Assembly: GCA_030691295.1 (NCBI GenBank)
Contig: JAUYEQ010000569.1
Location: 1-7,171, forward strand
Direction: 5' to 3'
DNA: 7,171 bases
Source of the DNA: Bacteroidota bacterium
GTDB lineage: Bacteria; Bacteroidota; Bacteroidia; Bacteroidales; Prolixibacteraceae
Part shown: positions 6,385 to 7,171 of the stretch, piece by piece
Layout of the letters: every line of letters starts with the position of its first letter
Position numbering within the stretch: position 1 is the stretch's first letter
Program-made: the position numbers and the translations under genes
Notes under the pieces: model-generated
Told to the model about the DNA's origin: nothing
What the model saw: only the letters and a program-made list of their open reading frames with translations
Databases searched by the model: none

Positions 6385-6746
6385 GCAAAGCACAAGAACT
6401 CGGACGAAAAGGTGAAGAACTGGCCGTTGAACATCTCCGCTCAAAAGGATATGAAATACTGGCGCTGAACTGGTTTTCGCACCATCTGGAAATTGACATC
6501 ATTGCAAAAGATGGCAACGAACTGGTAATTATTGAAGTGAAAGCACGGGGAACCGATTCGTACGAGCATCCGACAGAGGCTGTTTCAAACAAAAAAATAC
6601 GGTTTCTGGTAAATGCCGCTGAAGCCTACATTCAGGAAAACAATGTCAACCTTGATACCCGGTTTGATGTAATTTCGATTGTTTTTTACGGAAGGAGTTT
6701 TGAAATAGAGCACTTTAAAGATGCTTTTTATCCACCTGTGAATTAA
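6381..6746 (+). CDS. YraN family protein (UPF0102), endonuclease-like fold
   Basis: This 121-residue protein belongs to the small UPF0102/YraN family, which has a restriction-endonuclease-like fold related to Holliday-junction resolvases but whose substrate is not established. An N-terminal helix begins AQELGRKGEELAVEHL (4-19). The nuclease-like core has E37 and D39 in LEIDIIAKDGNELVIIEVK together with E52 and K54, giving the E/D-(E)xK arrangement. TEAVSNKKIRFL (65-76) and RFDVISI (94-100) are further family-typical segments. Some family members carry GEIDLI where this one has LEIDII. The start overlaps the LD-carboxypeptidase stop by four bases (ATGA). Its last codons lie in a terminator hairpin and its stop overlaps the convergent response regulator gene. 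Family sure; function unknown. Confidence 0.92.
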   Translation: MSKAQELGRKGEELAVEHLRSKGYEILALNWFSHHLEIDIIAKDGNELVIIEVKARGTDSYEHPTEAVSNKKIRFLVNAAEAYIQENNVNLDTRFDVISIVFYGRSFEIEHFKDAFYPPVN

Positions 6747-6763
6747 TAAATCAGGTGCTTTTT
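6733..6763 (+). terminator. Intrinsic terminator overlapping the yraN stop
   Basis: CACCTG (6733-6738) pairs perfectly with CAGGTG (6752-6757) across a 13-base AT-rich loop that contains the yraN stop codon, and CTTTTT follows (6758-6763). It would end the mscL/LD-carboxypeptidase/yraN transcript. On the minus strand the flank is A-rich, so it would not stop the response regulator transcript. The stem is only 6 bp, hence moderate confidence. Confidence 0.5.
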
Positions 6764-7123
6764 AAGGATAGAAAGCAATGTTTCTATTTTGATGGGTTTG
6801 GTTACAAATTCATCGCAACCACTGTTTCGCGCTTCATCCTGAGCCGAATGCATCGCATAAGCTGTTTGTATAATTACCGGAATTTCAGGAATTAATTCCT
6901 TTATTTTTGCCGTTGCTTCAATTCCATTCATTCGTGGAAGCCGGATATCCATTAAAACCAGGTCAATTTCAGTGTTTTCACTGATCATTTGAACGGCTTC
7001 GACACCATCGTTTACAAAAAAGAGATTTGCCCTGGTTTTCTTTAATGCTTTTTCAAAAAAGAACCGGCTAACTTCCTCGTCCTCAACAATCAGAATAGTT
7101 TTACCGATAAAATTATAATCCAT
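6743..7123 (-). CDS. Single-domain (CheY-like) response regulator
   Basis: The 126-residue protein is one receiver domain without an output domain. It shows the acidic pocket E14-D15 in ILIVEDEEVSR, the phosphoacceptor D59 in LVLMDIRLPRMNG, the switch threonine T87 in IIQTAY with an aromatic two residues on (Y89), and K109 in VTKP. All residues needed for aspartyl phosphorylation and Mg2+ binding are present. Such proteins accept phosphate from a histidine kinase and act by protein contact, as phosphorelay intermediates or as detached receiver modules of hybrid kinases; the C-terminus ends right after the fifth helix. No kinase gene lies in the window, so the partner is unknown. The start ATG follows a -7 element by 37 bases. 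Its 3' end overlaps the end of the yraN-family gene by four bases, tail to tail, so transcripts in this area are convergent. Confidence 0.94.
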   Translation of the reverse strand: MDYNFIGKTILIVEDEEVSRFFFEKALKKTRANLFFVNDGVEAVQMISENTEIDLVLMDIRLPRMNGIEATAKIKELIPEIPVIIQTAYAMHSAQDEARNSGCDEFVTKPIKIETLLSILKKHLIY

Positions 7124-7160
7124 AAGTGCTGGTTCTTTTCGTGAATATTTTAAAGCACAA

Positions 7161-7168
7161 CAAAGCTA
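7161..7168 (-). promoter_or_regulatory. Bacteroidota-type -7 promoter element for the response regulator
   Basis: On the minus strand TAGCTTTG is an exact match to TAnnTTTG, 37 bases upstream of the response regulator ATG. The matching -33 element would lie beyond the window edge and cannot be checked. Confidence 0.5.
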
Positions 7169-7171
7169 TAA

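Noticed and set aside
1..7171. Defence system, prophage, insertion sequence or CRISPR array
   Set aside because: No transposase, integrase, phage, toxin-antitoxin or Cas-like protein and no regularly spaced repeats are present; the YraN nuclease fold is a housekeeping family.

Overview
This 7.2 kb window looks chromosomal and comes from a member of the Bacteroidota, probably a Bacteroidales/Marinilabiliales-like organism. The reasons are: matches to the Bacteroidota -7 promoter element TAnnTTTG ahead of several genes, no purine-rich Shine-Dalgarno sequences, a methionyl-tRNA synthetase with the KISTS form of the KMSKS loop and a C-terminal tRNA-binding domain, and a glycine-rich 'LYFTDDAMPF' protein of a kind I associate with this phylum. 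The genus cannot be named from the sequence alone.

Layout, left to right. Positions 1-521 hold the 3' end of a glycine-rich, collagen-like protein gene that appears split by a +1 frame change near 113-119. A promoter at about 612 drives metG (645-2678). Behind metG comes a 234-base non-coding stretch with three distinct parts: a perfect 30-base palindrome (2692-2721), a chain of strong hairpins that can form mutually exclusive structures (2738-2826), and an intrinsic terminator with a UACG tetraloop (2821-2850). A second possible promoter (2859-2890) then leads into a small antibiotic-biosynthesis-monooxygenase-fold protein (2913-3206). A repeat-rich spacer (3205-3316) precedes a HAD phosphatase (3321-3971) and a diacylglycerol/lipid kinase (4006-4965), which probably form an operon. 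After a 72-base AT-rich gap, mscL (5038-5466), an LD-carboxypeptidase gene (5479-6384) and a yraN-family gene (6381-6746) are packed tightly, the last two overlapping by ATGA. A single-domain response regulator on the minus strand (6743-7123) converges on yraN with a 4-base tail-to-tail overlap.

Functionally this is mostly housekeeping: methionine charging, lipid phosphorylation, osmotic release through MscL, and murein tripeptide recycling by LD-carboxypeptidase. The mscL/LD-carboxypeptidase/yraN set has a cell-envelope flavour. No CRISPR, transposase, phage or defence system is visible. The part least explained by known genes is 2692-2890, between metG and the monooxygenase-fold gene, where base pairing suggests a structured RNA with terminator/antiterminator geometry. 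It is the best candidate for something undescribed, but it rests on pairing read by eye.
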